The notes under the pieces: model-generated
Database searches by the model: none
What the model was told of the DNA's origin: nothing
Seen by the model: the letters and a program-made list of their open reading frames with translations, nothing else
Shown: positions 43,303 through 54,902 of the stretch, in pieces
Layout of the letters: each line of letters opens with the position of its first letter
Numbering within the stretch: the stretch's first letter is position 1
Translations under genes and position numbers: made by a program
Assembly: GCA_964036665.1 (NCBI GenBank)
Contig: OZ038526.1
Location: forward strand, 21,204,001 to 21,268,000
Origin: Gordius sp. MW1
Lineage: Eukaryota; Nematomorpha; Gordioida; Gordea; Gordiidae
Length of the DNA stretch: 64,000 nt
Direction of reading: 5' to 3'

Positions 43303-43663
43303 TTTTGAGGCACATTATTGTATGATATGAATTATATAAAGTCATGTCTTTATGGATTCATCTCAAACTTCAATATACTTGTTTACAACAAAAAGCAAAT
43401 AAAGAAGGCATAATTTATGCGGTGATTTATTAGTAGAACATAATTTTATATTATGGCTATGACGATTTAGCTACGATGTAGCGCTGTTATTCAGTGCGTC
43501 ATTTAAGACTTGCGCTGTTAAAAGGATTAAACACAGACTTAGAACCACTACCATAAAGATACCTAAATTGCTGGTATGACTAATTTAAGCTCACCATTGA
43601 ATTTCTATGGCATTAACATAGCTCTACAAATATTGACTTTGTGATTTTATCAGACCGATAATT

Positions 43664-44433
43664 CTGATAGTGAATTTTGCGCTGAAAAATCATTTTTTTC
43701 CAAAACTTCAAGTTTTTTAAATAAACGAGGTTGAAGGTGCCAAAAATGCCAATTTTAAGTCTTTTTGAGGCTATATTGCCACTGCATTTTTAATATGTTG
43801 AAAAATAGTAATATATTCATGTAGATTAAAGTTTCATCTATAGGTCCATTAATTATTTTTTTTATATCACCCTTATATTTGGAGTTATACGCGTTTGCCT
43901 AAACCCCTTCTCCTTATCAAAATTCGCTCTACGATGTCTGATAAACGGAGTACATTAGAGTTCATACTGCGTACGCGATGTTAACTAACACCTCTCTCTC
44001 CCTTCACCTATTCCCCTCTCATTTTCCCCCACTCCCGCCCCCTTCATGCGTGCCTGAATAGATACGGGGGCGGGAGTGAAAGAGATGGAGAAAAAGAGAG
44101 ATTAATGTGTTAGAAAACATCGCGTGTGTATTATGTACTCCTTTTTCCAGATATAGCGAAACAAATTTGATAAGGGGAAGGGGTTTACGTAAAAGTATAT
44201 AAATTTAAATACAAAGGTTATATAAATAAAATAAAATAATGGACGTATAGATGAAACTTTAATCTACAAGAATAAATTAATATTTTTTGATATAAATTAA
44301 AAATGTCGCGGCAATTGAGCCTCAGAAAGGGTAAAATGGGCATTTTTTGCACCTTCAACCTCGTTTATCTAAAAAAGAAATCTTGAAAATAATCTATAAA
44401 TATATTATTACTCAGCGTAAAATTCTCTATCAG
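43664..44433. mobile_element. Long inverted-repeat (foldback) element, 770 bp
   Basis: The left arm CTGATAGTGAATTTTGCGCTGA, ACGAGGTTGAAGGTGC, GATTAAAGTTTCATCTATAGG and TGCGTACGCGATGTTA is mirrored by the right arm to CTATCAG at 44433. The symmetry centre is near 44055-44060, around CATGCGTGCCTG. Almost the whole element is palindromic, with arm divergence of perhaps 15-20 percent by eye. A half copy lies at 14212-14580. No coding. Confidence 0.8.
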
Positions 44434-44546
44434 ATTTATAGGTTTGATTGCAGGATGTTTTTTTTGTAGATCTGTGTAATTAAATGACATATTTTGATAT
44501 GTGGGCGCAAATGTCCCAATAAGCAGTTATCGAATTATATTCTAAA

Positions 44547-45100
44547 ATGGTTAAACTTTCAAAAAATTTGCTAAAAATGCAAGTAAGTTAAATCTTATCA
44601 GTAATTAACTGATAAAAGTTTATGAATAGGACAAAAAAAAAGGAGGAGGAAGCAGCTAAAGAGTTATGTATTGCTAAGGCTATAGAAGAAGAAAGGGAGT
44701 ATAATATTTTGTAACTATATATTAATTAGTTAACAGATGTAAAGTGTTAATTGAACCAAGCATTGCTGCTTGTTATGCATTTACACATCATAGGCTATCT
44801 TTTAAAGGTTTCAATCCTGAAGTTGAAGTAATTTTTGTTAGTTTAAATTTAATTCAATAGAAAATAATGAGAGGAGAAGATAAAGATGTCAACAAAGAAG
44901 ATAAAGTAGAAGAAACTATAAGTGAAGAAATAATGGCTCAAAGGTTGATTTTTGACATATTTTAGTTATTTTTTAGATATGCTACTTTGGTAACGAGCAT
45001 CAGCAAAAAGTTTACCCCCAAATCAGAATTAAGGAGATTAAAAGCTGAAAGGTTTGACAAGAAAAATAAATTAAATAAAAAGGGTAGAGTTATAATATGA
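44547..45100 (+). CDS. MPHOSPH6: MPHOSPH6 homologue (exosome-associated), 5 exons
   Basis: The human protein, MPP6, is an RNA-exosome cofactor that binds MTR4/RRP6 partners and is needed for 5.8S rRNA 3' maturation in the nucleus. Exons: 44547-44582, 44619-44698, 44737-44827, 44861-44943, 44977-45100. All are GT-AG with matching phase and give 137 aa. MVKLSKNLLKMQFMNR corresponds to the family N-terminus (LSKNLLRMKFMQR). RLSFKGFNPEVEKIM is the diagnostic MPP6 motif (SFRGFNPEVEKLM). EIMAQRYATLVTSISKKF matches EEMARRYETLVGTIGKKF. The tail is basic (KAERFDKKNKLNKKGRV). All four introns are 33-38 bp, far shorter than most other introns in the window, and could be misread as coding. The protein is slightly shorter than human (about 160 aa). 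Confidence 0.92.
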
Positions 45101-45734
45101 AGATTGCTTAATATTTTTTCTTACAGATAAATATGAAGAATGACTTACAATGTGTCATCCAAATATTTATAAAGATTTTTGTTGCCTATACTTCGTTCTA
45201 TCTTTGTTGTATAATAGGATAAATGAATATTTGTGTTACTTTGTTACAAATAATTGTACAATATTTTTAAATGTTTTTTCATAATTTTCAAATAAAACTG
45301 AAGCCATAATTATCTAATTATTAGTTTATAATACTAAAAATTTATTAAAAAATATTGAATGAATTATTTTATGATTGGATTTATAATAAATATTAAGTTC
45401 CACTTTTAATAACTAAAACCTTAAATAGCATATTTAAATTTTTTGCTATACAATCATCTTTTCTTATTTTCTTGAATTTCTATACATTCTGAAACTGGTC
45501 TATTCAAATTTTAAAAAACTCTTTGGTATCATTTACGATGGTTAGTCATCTGAGTAAAATTCACAAAATAATTCATTTGAATTGTATGTAAGACAAGGTT
45601 GAGCAAATTTGAATATTGACGAGCTGATTAAATCTCTTATTCAAAAATAAGTAAAAACAAATATTTGTTTAGTAACATTATTACCCACATTTATTCTAGT
45701 TATATTTTTATAAAATTTTGTAGTAATATAAATT
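45101..45734. other. Intergenic between MPHOSPH6 and the lectin gene
   Basis: AT-rich. It probably carries the MPHOSPH6 polyadenylation signal (AATAAAACTG near 45290 is one candidate) and the lectin promoter. No other feature. Confidence 0.4.
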
Positions 45735-48313
45735 ATGAATTTTCTTGCACAAATTTTTATATTATGGACGTTTCTTTGGGCAATATCTGCCATTCCAAAT
45801 GATTTTCATTCTATCCAACTGCCAGGGTATCCTTCTGAAAGTAATTTTTTAATTTGTTTTTTTTTTTACAAAATTAATTATAAATAACTAAAATTAGTTT
45901 AGGTGGTGAGTTATACATTAGAAAAATTAAGAGATTTTTAAAAAAATAATAGTTAAATTTCTTTATCTTTATAATAAATTAAGAACAAAAGCTGATAATT
46001 TGATTTTTTAAAATTATTATTTTGTTCTCTAAGTGAAAAATTATATAATTTTTAAATTAAATTAATTTTATGATAAATTAGCTTGTCCATTGGGTTGGGC
46101 GAGACGTCCCGCCTCTTGCGATTGCTATAAATTGGCCGGAAATTTTTTGGGCAGTCAGCTGAATTGGTTTTCTGGTCGGGCTCAATGCAAAGATTTGTAT
46201 CCATCAGCTGATTTATTGGAGATTCGAGATGATGACGAAAGAGTAAAAATTCGAAAATTCTGGGGAAAAATATTAATTTAAATATTTTTTTTCAATTTTG
46301 CATAAAATTTTAAAATATTGAACACTTGTAAAAGGTGATAAATTGTGAAATATTAAATTCTATTTAATAATTTATACGTTAGTGGTATCAAATTTTTTTT
46401 ATATAGATTTTTTTTATACAAAAATATTTTTTTTTTAATTTTTTTAGATCGTTTTTTCTTATTTTTTTTGAATTTTTAGCAATATTTAGAAGAAATATTT
46501 TGCCCACGAGGATACAGATGTCACAACACTTGGGTAAAACTTTCACCCCCAGATTTGCCGCCAAATTTTGAACCCGCTCCCATTTTTGATTCGCCAGAAC
46601 CGGAGAAATTAAAAATTAAGATTGTCCAATCAGATTCCAAACTCGATGAACGCCCCAGACCTACTCGCTTTATTTTTAAACGAAAAACCATTGACGAGTA
46701 AATTTTTCATTTTTTCCCCATATTTATTTTATCATTTTTTCCAATTTTAATTCATTTTAAAAGATTTTAGATCGATTGTCTTGACAATATTTTTTATGTT
46801 TTTTCCCATATTTATTTTAATATTTTTTTCGCTTTTAATTCATTTTTATTGATTTTAGATCGATTGTCTTAACAATTTTTGATAAATCAATTGTTCTTAA
46901 TTAATTTAAAAAAAATTAATTTTTCTTAATTAATTAAAAAAAATTAATTTAAAAAATTTGACGTCAATAAAATTAGGATGGACCCAGATTCGAACCCATG
47001 CTTCACCATCTTTATGAGCAAAAATTTTGAGATTCAAGTTCGGCGTCGCGATTGTCGGGAACAACACGGTTTCATTTGTCGTTTAAGTTTAGGTTAACTA
47101 AATTTTTGGTTTTTAAATATTTTAAATTTAAAATTAACTATTTTTCGATTTTGATTAAAATTACCTTTTTGAAAGAAATATTCTTCTTTTAATTTATGTT
47201 GAAATATTAATCAATATTTGAATTTGTCTTTAAATGTAGTTTTTCATATTGTTAAATTTCTGAAAAGGGCCTCAGATTAATTTTTTTGTCTTTTAGACTT
47301 TTTGCCCACTTTATTTTAATTATAAATATTGTTTTGTTTTATAGTTTTTGCTTTTAAACTTTTCAAATTTTAAACTCATTTACAATTATTTTAAGGCTTT
47401 ACATATTTCTCCCATAACTCCGATGTGTTGTTTAATTTTGTTATAGAAAGAAACATCGATAGCTCTTTAAAAGGTTTTAATTAATACATTCATGTTAAGT
47501 TTAATTCCAAAGTGTCTCATGATAAGCCTCTGATTAAAATAAGATAAGAAAATTCTATTTCATATAGCCAAATGCCCTGGCACTATGTTAGAAGAAGAAA
47601 TTGATGACGGGAAAACAGGAGGTGGAAGGGTAACGCCCTCAACCCCAGAGGCCTCTTTCTCTACCCTCACAACACCGGAAGTTAACGCCCCTTCGAGCCA
47701 CGCTGCACTTCCCTCACCCCCTACGGCTACGATTAAATCGACGCCTCCTCACCCTGAGGCGCCGGTTGGATCAGCTGATCAAGTGGTTACGCCCTCCTCC
47801 TCCCCCACCCCACCAGCCGCCGTAAAATACAGGTTGGAGGGTAGTCGGATTTACGTGCCTGACGGGCGGGGCGGGGAAGTGAGTGTGGACGCGAGCCACG
47901 CCCTAGTCTCGGGGGGTGAGATATCTTTGGTGGTAGAGAAGGACCCTGCTACTGGGTACGTTAAATCGTTGAGGATCGAAACGGCGGAAACGCCCAAAAC
48001 AGCTGATGATGATGATAAATCGACTGGTGGACCTGTAGGAGCATCAGATGGTGTAAGACCGGAAACAGGTGATGACGATAAGGGACCTACGGTGGGACCT
48101 AAAGGATTACAACCGTCAGCTGATAAGGAGCCGGAAACAGCTGATGAGGAATTATTCCCCTCCTTTGATCAGCTGTCCCAGATGGAGCCGGCTAAACGTG
48201 CCGAGCTAGAATCAATTTTGGCGGGAATGATGGATAAATTAGTAGCAGAACAAAAAAGACAAAATGGGGATAGTGTCGAAAATCAAGGACCTTCTTCGGT
48301 GCTTGCTATTTAG
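45735..48313 (+). CDS. Secreted C-type-lectin-domain protein with long Pro/acidic tail, 5 exons
   Basis: Exons: 45735-45840, 46082-46242, 46480-46697, 46977-47092, 47568-48313, GT-AG and in phase, 448 aa. Residues 1-19 (MNFLAQIFILWTFLWAISA) are a signal peptide. Residues about 37-210 form a C-type lectin-like fold: CPLGW, SCDCYKLAGNFL, WFSGRAQCKDLYPSADLLEI, then at the end CREQHGFICRL and KCPG. The middle is enlarged by a Pro-rich insert (LSPPDLPPNFEPAP). No EPN/QPD or WND Ca-sugar motif is visible, so classical sugar binding is doubtful. Residues about 215-448 are low-complexity: Ser/Thr/Pro-rich, then acidic (ADDDDKS, TGDDDKG, ETADEELFP) and a helical end (AKRAELESILAGMMDKLVAE). Probably extracellular or cuticle-associated; exact orthology is unknown. 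Confidence 0.82.
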
Positions 48314-48898
48314 CCTCCCCTTAATTCTTATTTCAACATTTATCGTTAAATGGTCTTAATTTGGTAATAATAAATTGTATTATTAACTACGTGTAATTTT
48401 TGTTAATTTAGCTTTATTAAAAACCATTTCTTTTTTAGGTGCACATAGAAATATATCTAATATAAGAAGTCACTTTGCTAAATTAGTCAAGTCTTAGAAG
48501 ATAAACATATTAAAATTGAATGCAAAGTTGACAATTTGAAATCAACTTGAGCATAGACATTGGAAGCAGCAGCTACCTAATAGTTCCGTACCTAAATTTA
48601 AAAATCGAAAAAAAAATTATATTTAAGGAAGTCATGGTGACTAAAATAATTTACATTTGGGCCAACTTCCTTTTTTAAACTAATTTGAAAAATTAAATTT
48701 TAAACATAATATTTTACTTATTTAAAAATGTATAACATTTTTACAATTATTGTTTTATTAAATAAGGCAATATAAACAAAGATGTAATTAAGTGATCATA
48801 ATTATCAATTGTTTAACTATAAAATTGTTTAAACATTAATAATTTCTAGATATTTAATATATATTTATTTAGTTGTTGAGGACATTATAATCATTTGT
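48314..48898. other. Intergenic between convergent lectin and TIMM10 genes
   Basis: AT-rich. AATAAATTGT near 48367 is a likely polyadenylation signal for the lectin gene; TTTATTTAG and TTTATAT near 48862-48905 may serve the minus-strand gene. No frame is recognised. Confidence 0.4.
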
Positions 48899-49257
48899 TT
48901 ATATCAGGGATTCAGTTTGTTGTGCCTGAAGTTTTTGCATAAATTCTTGGTCTTGTTGAGACATTTGTGTTAGTTTTTTACCAACATTTTCATGAACTTC
49001 CATGTACTTTGATGCACATCTATCTATACAAACACTTTCACCTTTGGTCAAGTCAGGATCTTTGTATTTTTTCGGGATACACTTTAGATTACATGCATTA
49101 GTCATTCTAGGAAAATATTTAAGGTTTGTAATATATAAAATATAAAATTTAATTGAATAATTGAATTCTATAAAATATACCTATGGTACATATCAGAAAT
49201 CATTTCAATCTCTAATTCTGCCATGAGATTTTTGTCTGCAGTAATGTTTGTATTCAT
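48899..49257 (-). CDS. TIMM10: Small Tim chaperone TIMM10 homologue, 2 exons
   Basis: Intermembrane-space chaperone that, with TIM9, ferries hydrophobic precursors to the TIM22 inner-membrane translocase. Exon 1 is 49257-49181 and exon 2 49106-48899 (minus strand), with a 74-bp GT-AG intron and matching phase; about 94 aa. Exon 1 has [15 protein letters not shown] and exon 2 [20 protein letters not shown] then [20 protein letters not shown]. The twin CX3C motifs, CNLKC and CIDRC, form the two disulfides of the family. The order ...MYxRMT..C..KC.P..Y...L.KGES.C.DRC..KY...HE..GK.L..M...D matches TIM10 rather than TIM9 or TIM8/13. It has no presequence, as expected. Tail-to-tail with the lectin gene. 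Confidence 0.93.
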
Positions 49258-50600
49258 GCTTTAAAGGTGAATGAAACGTCCACCTGATTTGTTCTCACGA
49301 CTGTTCACTAATAAAGCAAGCATTAATATATCGACGAGAATTCTTGACTAATACTAATATCACAGCAGCAATTATCTTTTTAAACTTCAAAACGCAAACG
49401 TGATAGATGATTTAATGCAGCATGGCCATAATAATACTTTTACATTAGTGCAGTGAATACAAAAGATATTTATCAAAATTCTAGCAGCCATAACAATAAT
49501 TTTTTGCACAAGTTTATAGAGGGACAATTGTCTTGATATTTTTGTAATTGATATACTTCTGAAGGTTTCCTTTTAATAATGGTATAATCGTGCTCGCTCT
49601 CCATAATAAGAGATTTGTTAATCTAACATATCCTTTTAACAAGGTTGATAATAATTGTGTCTCTTATTCGCCATCCTTCCGAAAATTTTTATCTGGTCAA
49701 TTAACTAACATTCTTTTGTCTGTAAGAGTTCGGCCATATTTCTTTAGGCTAAAATACAATTCTGCTCGTTTGTTTTTGACTACCTTAAAAGCTCAGGACT
49801 TTTGCATCCTTAAATTACCAAATTACCTTTATCATCTAGTTTGCTAGCCATCTCGGTGTAAGCACCATTTTTTTCTATTGCACCGTATTTCTTTGCAACC
49901 CTTGACTTCTAAATATTATGCCACTGTTTAGAGCTATCTATCTTTAAGTAGACACATTAATTGTTTGATTTCACCTTAGTCGGTTTTTAAACCTGATTTC
50001 CATTATGTCCGCATGAGCGTCTTCTATCCCTCGTTTACGTTTTGTTCCAACTTTATAGAGCCCAATAATGCAGACGCTCCTTAAGGGCGTATCACGTGTC
50101 AACATTTAATAATAACTGATTTTTACATGGAGATTTATGTACCTTGCTTTTCTTTAAATAGTCTTCCTCTTAGATTTATGACGTTAAGAAGGTTGTTTGT
50201 CAAGTTGTTTAAGCTTTTCCCTACAATCGTTAAACATTTAAGTCCTGATACCTTTTAAGTAAGCAATCAATTTGACCTTATAATTTTATTACTATAAGTT
50301 ATGATATTATCGCTTTTTTTAAATAAGTGATCGTCATGTCTTGGGCTAGGATACATGTAGGAGTTGTTATGTCCTTGATTTCGTTCCTAGCAATAAATAT
50401 TCTTCTCACATAGCCTTTAAAGACTGCTTTAATAATTAGCTTTTTCTGAGGTCTTCCTTGTTTTTACTTATTAAATCACCCCTTTTGCGGAGCATATGCA
50501 CAAAAAAAAATTTAAGCCTCACAACTATGTCCTGGATTTGCAAAATGATGATTGAGATTTGGGTAATTTAGAATAGCTTGTATCCTTTTACGAGGTAGAT
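49258..50600. other. Intergenic; no supported gene
   Basis: Upstream region of TIMM10 and further AT-rich DNA. Open frames such as 49590-49847 show no family resemblance and no splice context. A minus-strand stretch near 49830-50040 has loosely coding-like composition but several stops. Confidence 0.4.
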
Positions 50601-50639
50601 TTGTTTATTCTTTTTGCCCAAGCCTAGCCCGGTAAGATT

Positions 50640-51015
50640 TTATAAGTTAATTGCTCACCCGGGCCGGCCCGAACCCTTCTAAGTGTCGGCCCGATCATGC
50701 CCGAATGTTTGCAGCTGACTGGCCCTTTATAATAATTTTTGTCCTAGAATTTGAATTTAATTCTTGATTTTTTATAAGAGACGATTAATAAATATTTGAC
50801 AATCAAATAAAAAAAGTAGCAAACTAATACACGACAACAAAATTATACACTATGTAAACAAATTTCATTACATCAGAATTGCCCAAATTTTGTTACGGTA
50901 CACGCCCGAGCTCGCTCTAAAATTAAATTTACGACAGATAGCTGGCCGGTTGGTGAGCCGGACGGACAAGGTCGGACAGCGAGCCGGCTAAGCCTTTCTG
51001 GTCTCTGATCCCTTT
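50640..51015. repeat. GC-rich element scrap, CCCGGGCCGGCCCGAAC type
   Basis: CACCCGGGCCGGCCCGAACCC, GTCGGCCCGATCATGCCCGAA and, at the far end, GTCGGACAGCGAGCCGGCTAAG with TCTGGTCTCTGATCCC. A similar scrap is at 7495-7550 (GTCGGGCCGGGCCGGACATTCTGATCTCTGATCC). The composition resembles the subterminal regions of hAT element A, but paired ends cannot be drawn. Confidence 0.4.
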
Positions 51016-51839
51016 TCTAATTCCCAAGTTTTTTTCCACGCTCGTCTCTTGTAAGCAGGCAGTGTGTATCTTTCTTTTAGCATTTGTAGGACCTTAATGC
51101 TCTTTCCTGTGCCTAGGACATAAAATGATATTCGCATCCTAACTACAACTAAACTCTTCGCCTATATAGTAAGTCAAACAGTACCCTATTAAGAGCTTAA
51201 GTTTTCTATAATTTAATAGTATTATTCAATTTAGAGTGGGTTTCTATAGTCTATTCGTCTTGACGCTGAGGGCTTGCAAAGACCTTTTTTTCAAGCCCAG
51301 CTCGACCCGAAAGCGTTTCACTTTTTTACTCCCGAACCTGATCGGACGCCGTTGGCAAGGGGCTTACACTTAGTGGCTCATTAGCAATGACTCGATCGCG
51401 CGAGCGTATCCCGGTTCGGCCATCCTTTCTTATGTCCAACCTTTCTCCAGTCCAATATTTTTCTTGGTCTCACCTGATCCAAATGTCTATGATGACTTTT
51501 CCCTAGGGCCCTAACATCGAACGAGGCCCTAGTTAAAATGGGAACCCAAATGAGGTTGTAATAAAAAAAATTACATACTCCCATTGAACCCTTTCAGAAA
51601 AAACTTTTCCAATAACTAAAAATGTAAAGGTTTTCGTTTTAATAAGGGCTATAATTAGTAATGACCATATAAAAGGTTGTTTAATATTACAAAATAATAA
51701 AATGAATTATTAAAAATTTGATTAAGCTCGATGAATATTGCTATGTCTCGGCCCAGCCTCTTATGGCCTCTCTGCTAAGGTTTTTCGGTCCATTTTTCTT
51801 AGTCGCGCATAAATATATCAAAGATTTGTTGGTCAAACC

Positions 51840-51913
51840 TTTGGTCTCTGTGTATGTTTAGTCGACTAAAACCAAAGGTCGACCAAACAAAACCCAGCCG
51901 TCTTTACAACACA
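51840..51913. mobile_element. hAT MITE half copy
   Basis: TGTTTAGTCGACTAAAACCAAAGGTCGACCAAACAAAACCCAGCCG followed by TCTTTACAACACA is the right half of the family represented by 24386-24538. The palindrome TTTAGTCGACTAAA is better preserved here. The left terminus is not seen. Confidence 0.5.
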
Positions 51914-52008
51914 GGTCCTATACTTGCCTTTATTAAGGCTAAAGACATGTCCACTTATGGCGGAGTCGATATAATTGGAGATTTCACACAACACCTTTAC
52001 ATTATAAC

Positions 52009-53676
52009 TAGTGTTTCGATCTCGTCGTCTCGGTCTCGAAAACAAAATCTCGTCTCGTCTCAGGATAGATTATAAAAATCTCGATCTCGTCTCGTCTCGG
52101 TCTAGAAAAATCTCGATCTCGTTTCGACGAGAATTCTCGTCTTGTCTCGACTTTTAAAAAAAATATATACGGAATAAAATTCTCCTGTTTTATTAAAAAT
52201 ATTAAAAAAGTGTTAAAATTCCAAATGGCAAATTTTTTTATTTTTTAAAAAACTTGCACAAATTTTTCAAAGAATTAGCGGGACACGACTTCTCCTTCCT
52301 TGACAATATAAAGATATAAATTAATTCATAAAAATAACATTTTCTATGGAAAGTGCAGACTAAAAGACTATAAATAAATTTGAAGTATATAAAATTAAAT
52401 TTAATTGTTCTAGCAAATTATAAAATTTGTATCAAATTTACTGGTTTTGTCAATATAAATAGACTTAATAAATAATACGTTCGCTTATAGTTGACTTAGT
52501 TGCATAATTGAGCAAATTAAGACCCTTTATTAACCCTGGCTAAAGCTTCTTTATAGACTAAGTCTATTGTTACCATCATCAATTATATCCCATAGTGTTT
52601 ATTGCATGTTTACTATAGCGTTATAAACCATAAAGTGCGAGTGATTTTTAATAATAAGATAATTATTTACAGAATTGATAACTAGATGCACATATCAAAA
52701 CGTTGTAAAAACAACAATAAAAGCAGCATTATTATAGGATTAAGAAGATAAGGTTTTAAACTTTAAATTGCACGTATTTAAATTTATGACAGAAATCATT
52801 ATAATCAAATTTACCAAATAATTACCTTCCAATTTTAACTAACTTTGCCATTAAATAGTTATTTATCAAATACAGTATAGATTCGTGTATTTATTTTATA
52901 TTGCACCATTATGGAAATATAATAAATTTAAATGCACCTGCCAACCTAGCGTATAATGTGAAATGTAATGCATATGGCAAAACTATGTACTCGCATAATA
53001 TCTTATTAAAATTCAAAAATTTGGGATGTATACTATTAGTTGAAGCATAAAAACTTCTAAAAATTGATGGTTTAGATTTAATCTATTACGGTGTCATTAA
53101 AACTCTATTGTACTTTTGAAATCGTAAAGCGGGTGCTCAAAAATCTAGAGCCACCTTAGTTTAACTTGCTTAATTATTCAAACTGATTGACCACCAATTT
53201 ATAATTACCGCATTATGCAGGATGAGTAACTGCAAAATATAAATATGCTTTAGTAATATTTACTATTCCATCAGAACTCATTCTTAACCCAAAATTTTGT
53301 AATATTTAATTATGCTATGAATACAAATATGTGATAAAGATATTATAAAACTATTAACATACCCTATAGGTCAACCTTACTTAGGTAAAGGATTGCTAAA
53401 TTTTAAATTTTTTGCAAAAATATATAATATCTACTACACTTTGGAATTTTTTAATATCAAATATATTCCATACATACTGATTTACTCTTAATACCTTAAA
53501 TGTAAATCATGTAAATTAAAATACACAATAATTTACTAAAATCTAACGATCAATAAAAAGTCGAGATCTTGCCGATAAAATCTCGTCTCGTCTCTACATC
53601 AAAATTCTCGTCTCGATCTCGATTCCATTTTTGACGAGACGAGATCGAGATTTTTCTCGGGTTTTCCGCATCACTA
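52009..53676. mobile_element. Non-autonomous hAT-like element with perfect 8-bp TSD
   Basis: Flanks ATTATAAC (52001-52008) and ATTATAAC (53677-53684) are identical. The ends are TAGTGTTTCGATCTCGTC on the left and, reversed, TAGTGATGCGGAAAACCCGAG on the right. Subterminal regions on both sides (52015-52155 and 53560-53660) are packed with TCTCG/CGAGA motifs, typical of transposase-binding repeats. The 1.4-kb interior is AT-rich with no recognised transposase. Confidence 0.85.
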
Positions 53677-53684
53677 ATTATAAC

Positions 53685-54900
53685 TCTAATTTTACAACGA
53701 AATATCCAAGATATTTCTTTCCTCACCTCTTTATATTTCTAATATAATTGATGATCAAAATATCGCACAAATGTTTTACTTCTTATTCGGCACCAACAAA
53801 TTTTGTAATATATTCTTCACACCTATGCTATATTAATTCAACTTTTTTGAAACAAATCGACATCCTATTTGTATGTTAGCTTAGTAGAACGTAACAATTT
53901 ATTATATAAAAGCTATAATTTAAACAACCTAATATATAATTAAACTTAACTCTATTTTAATAACTAGTGATTCACAACATAGATTTTAATCAATATTCAA
54001 ATTTTCACGTGAAGACGGCTTGATTTTGTGGAATATAAACCACAATACCAAAATTGACGAAAATACATATGAAAAATATTTCCCTTTCTATCATAGAGAT
54101 TTTTAAATGGCGTGGAAAATGTTTAAAGCAGAAGTAAATTTAATTTTAAGTATGCTACATTGCAAGTTTAGCAACAAACATAAAAACACATATTGAAGGT
54201 TATCATATAATGTATATTTTTTGTAGCCTCATTACACATGTATAACATTTGTTTATTATTACATTGGTCAACGCATAATAGCCTCTAAATTCAACCAGCC
54301 AAATGTTTGCAGATTTTGGCAGAGTTTTTCACTGTGAACACGCATATATTATAAAATTTTTCCCCGATACGTCAAGTTTTAAAAATCTTTGCTGTCAAAG
54401 TTGCCAAAAATTTGGCGACCTCAAGTCTGGGGCAACTTGTGAATGTGAAAGGATAGGGATAAATTAATTATGTAAATAACTCAAAAATTATTTAAGCTAG
54501 GTAAAAAAAATTTGAATTCATCTCCCCCTTATTTATAAATCAACTTTATTAAATTAAAAAATATCAAAATCAATTAAGGAACTTGACGTCATAGGGAAAT
54601 ACTAAAATTATAATAATGTCAGCAAAAAGAGCAAACAGTTAGCCGGTTGATATTTCTTGCGTCTCAAAAATTCGTATGTACTTTCAAAGTATCATAAATT
54701 TCTTGATGCAATTTTATAATGGGTAAACTATTTTTTTAAGCGGTTTATCATTAACCACTAAATTGGCCTTAAAATACTAAAATTTAGCAGGAGCTAACTT
54801 TTTTAAGCTCGATGTCATGGGGTTGAAGAATTTATTTAATTATAAATCCAAACATATCATCTATTTGCTTTGTAATCTAAAAATGTTTGATAAAAATACA
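53685..54900. other. Intergenic, one dispersed-repeat scrap
   Basis: No gene. About 54355-54425 (ACGTCAAGTTTTAAAA, TGCTGTCAAAGTTGCC) matches 12015-12075 in inverted orientation. Confidence 0.4.
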
Positions 54901-54902
54901 AC

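Noticed and set aside
46243..46281. Lectin exon 2 reading on to the stop at 46279-46281
   Set aside because: The donor GTAAAA at 46243 joins in phase to the exon at 46480, giving a continuous lectin-fold sequence (DDDER-QYLEEIF), whereas reading on ends at once.
47585..48313. Separate gene starting at the ATG at 47585
   Set aside because: A good acceptor (ATATAG|CC) at 47567/47568 joins it in phase to the lectin exon that ends at 47092 and supplies a KCPG continuation; no promoter-like start was seen.
49590..49847. 85-aa open frame
   Set aside because: No recognisable domain, no splice context, composition as the surroundings.
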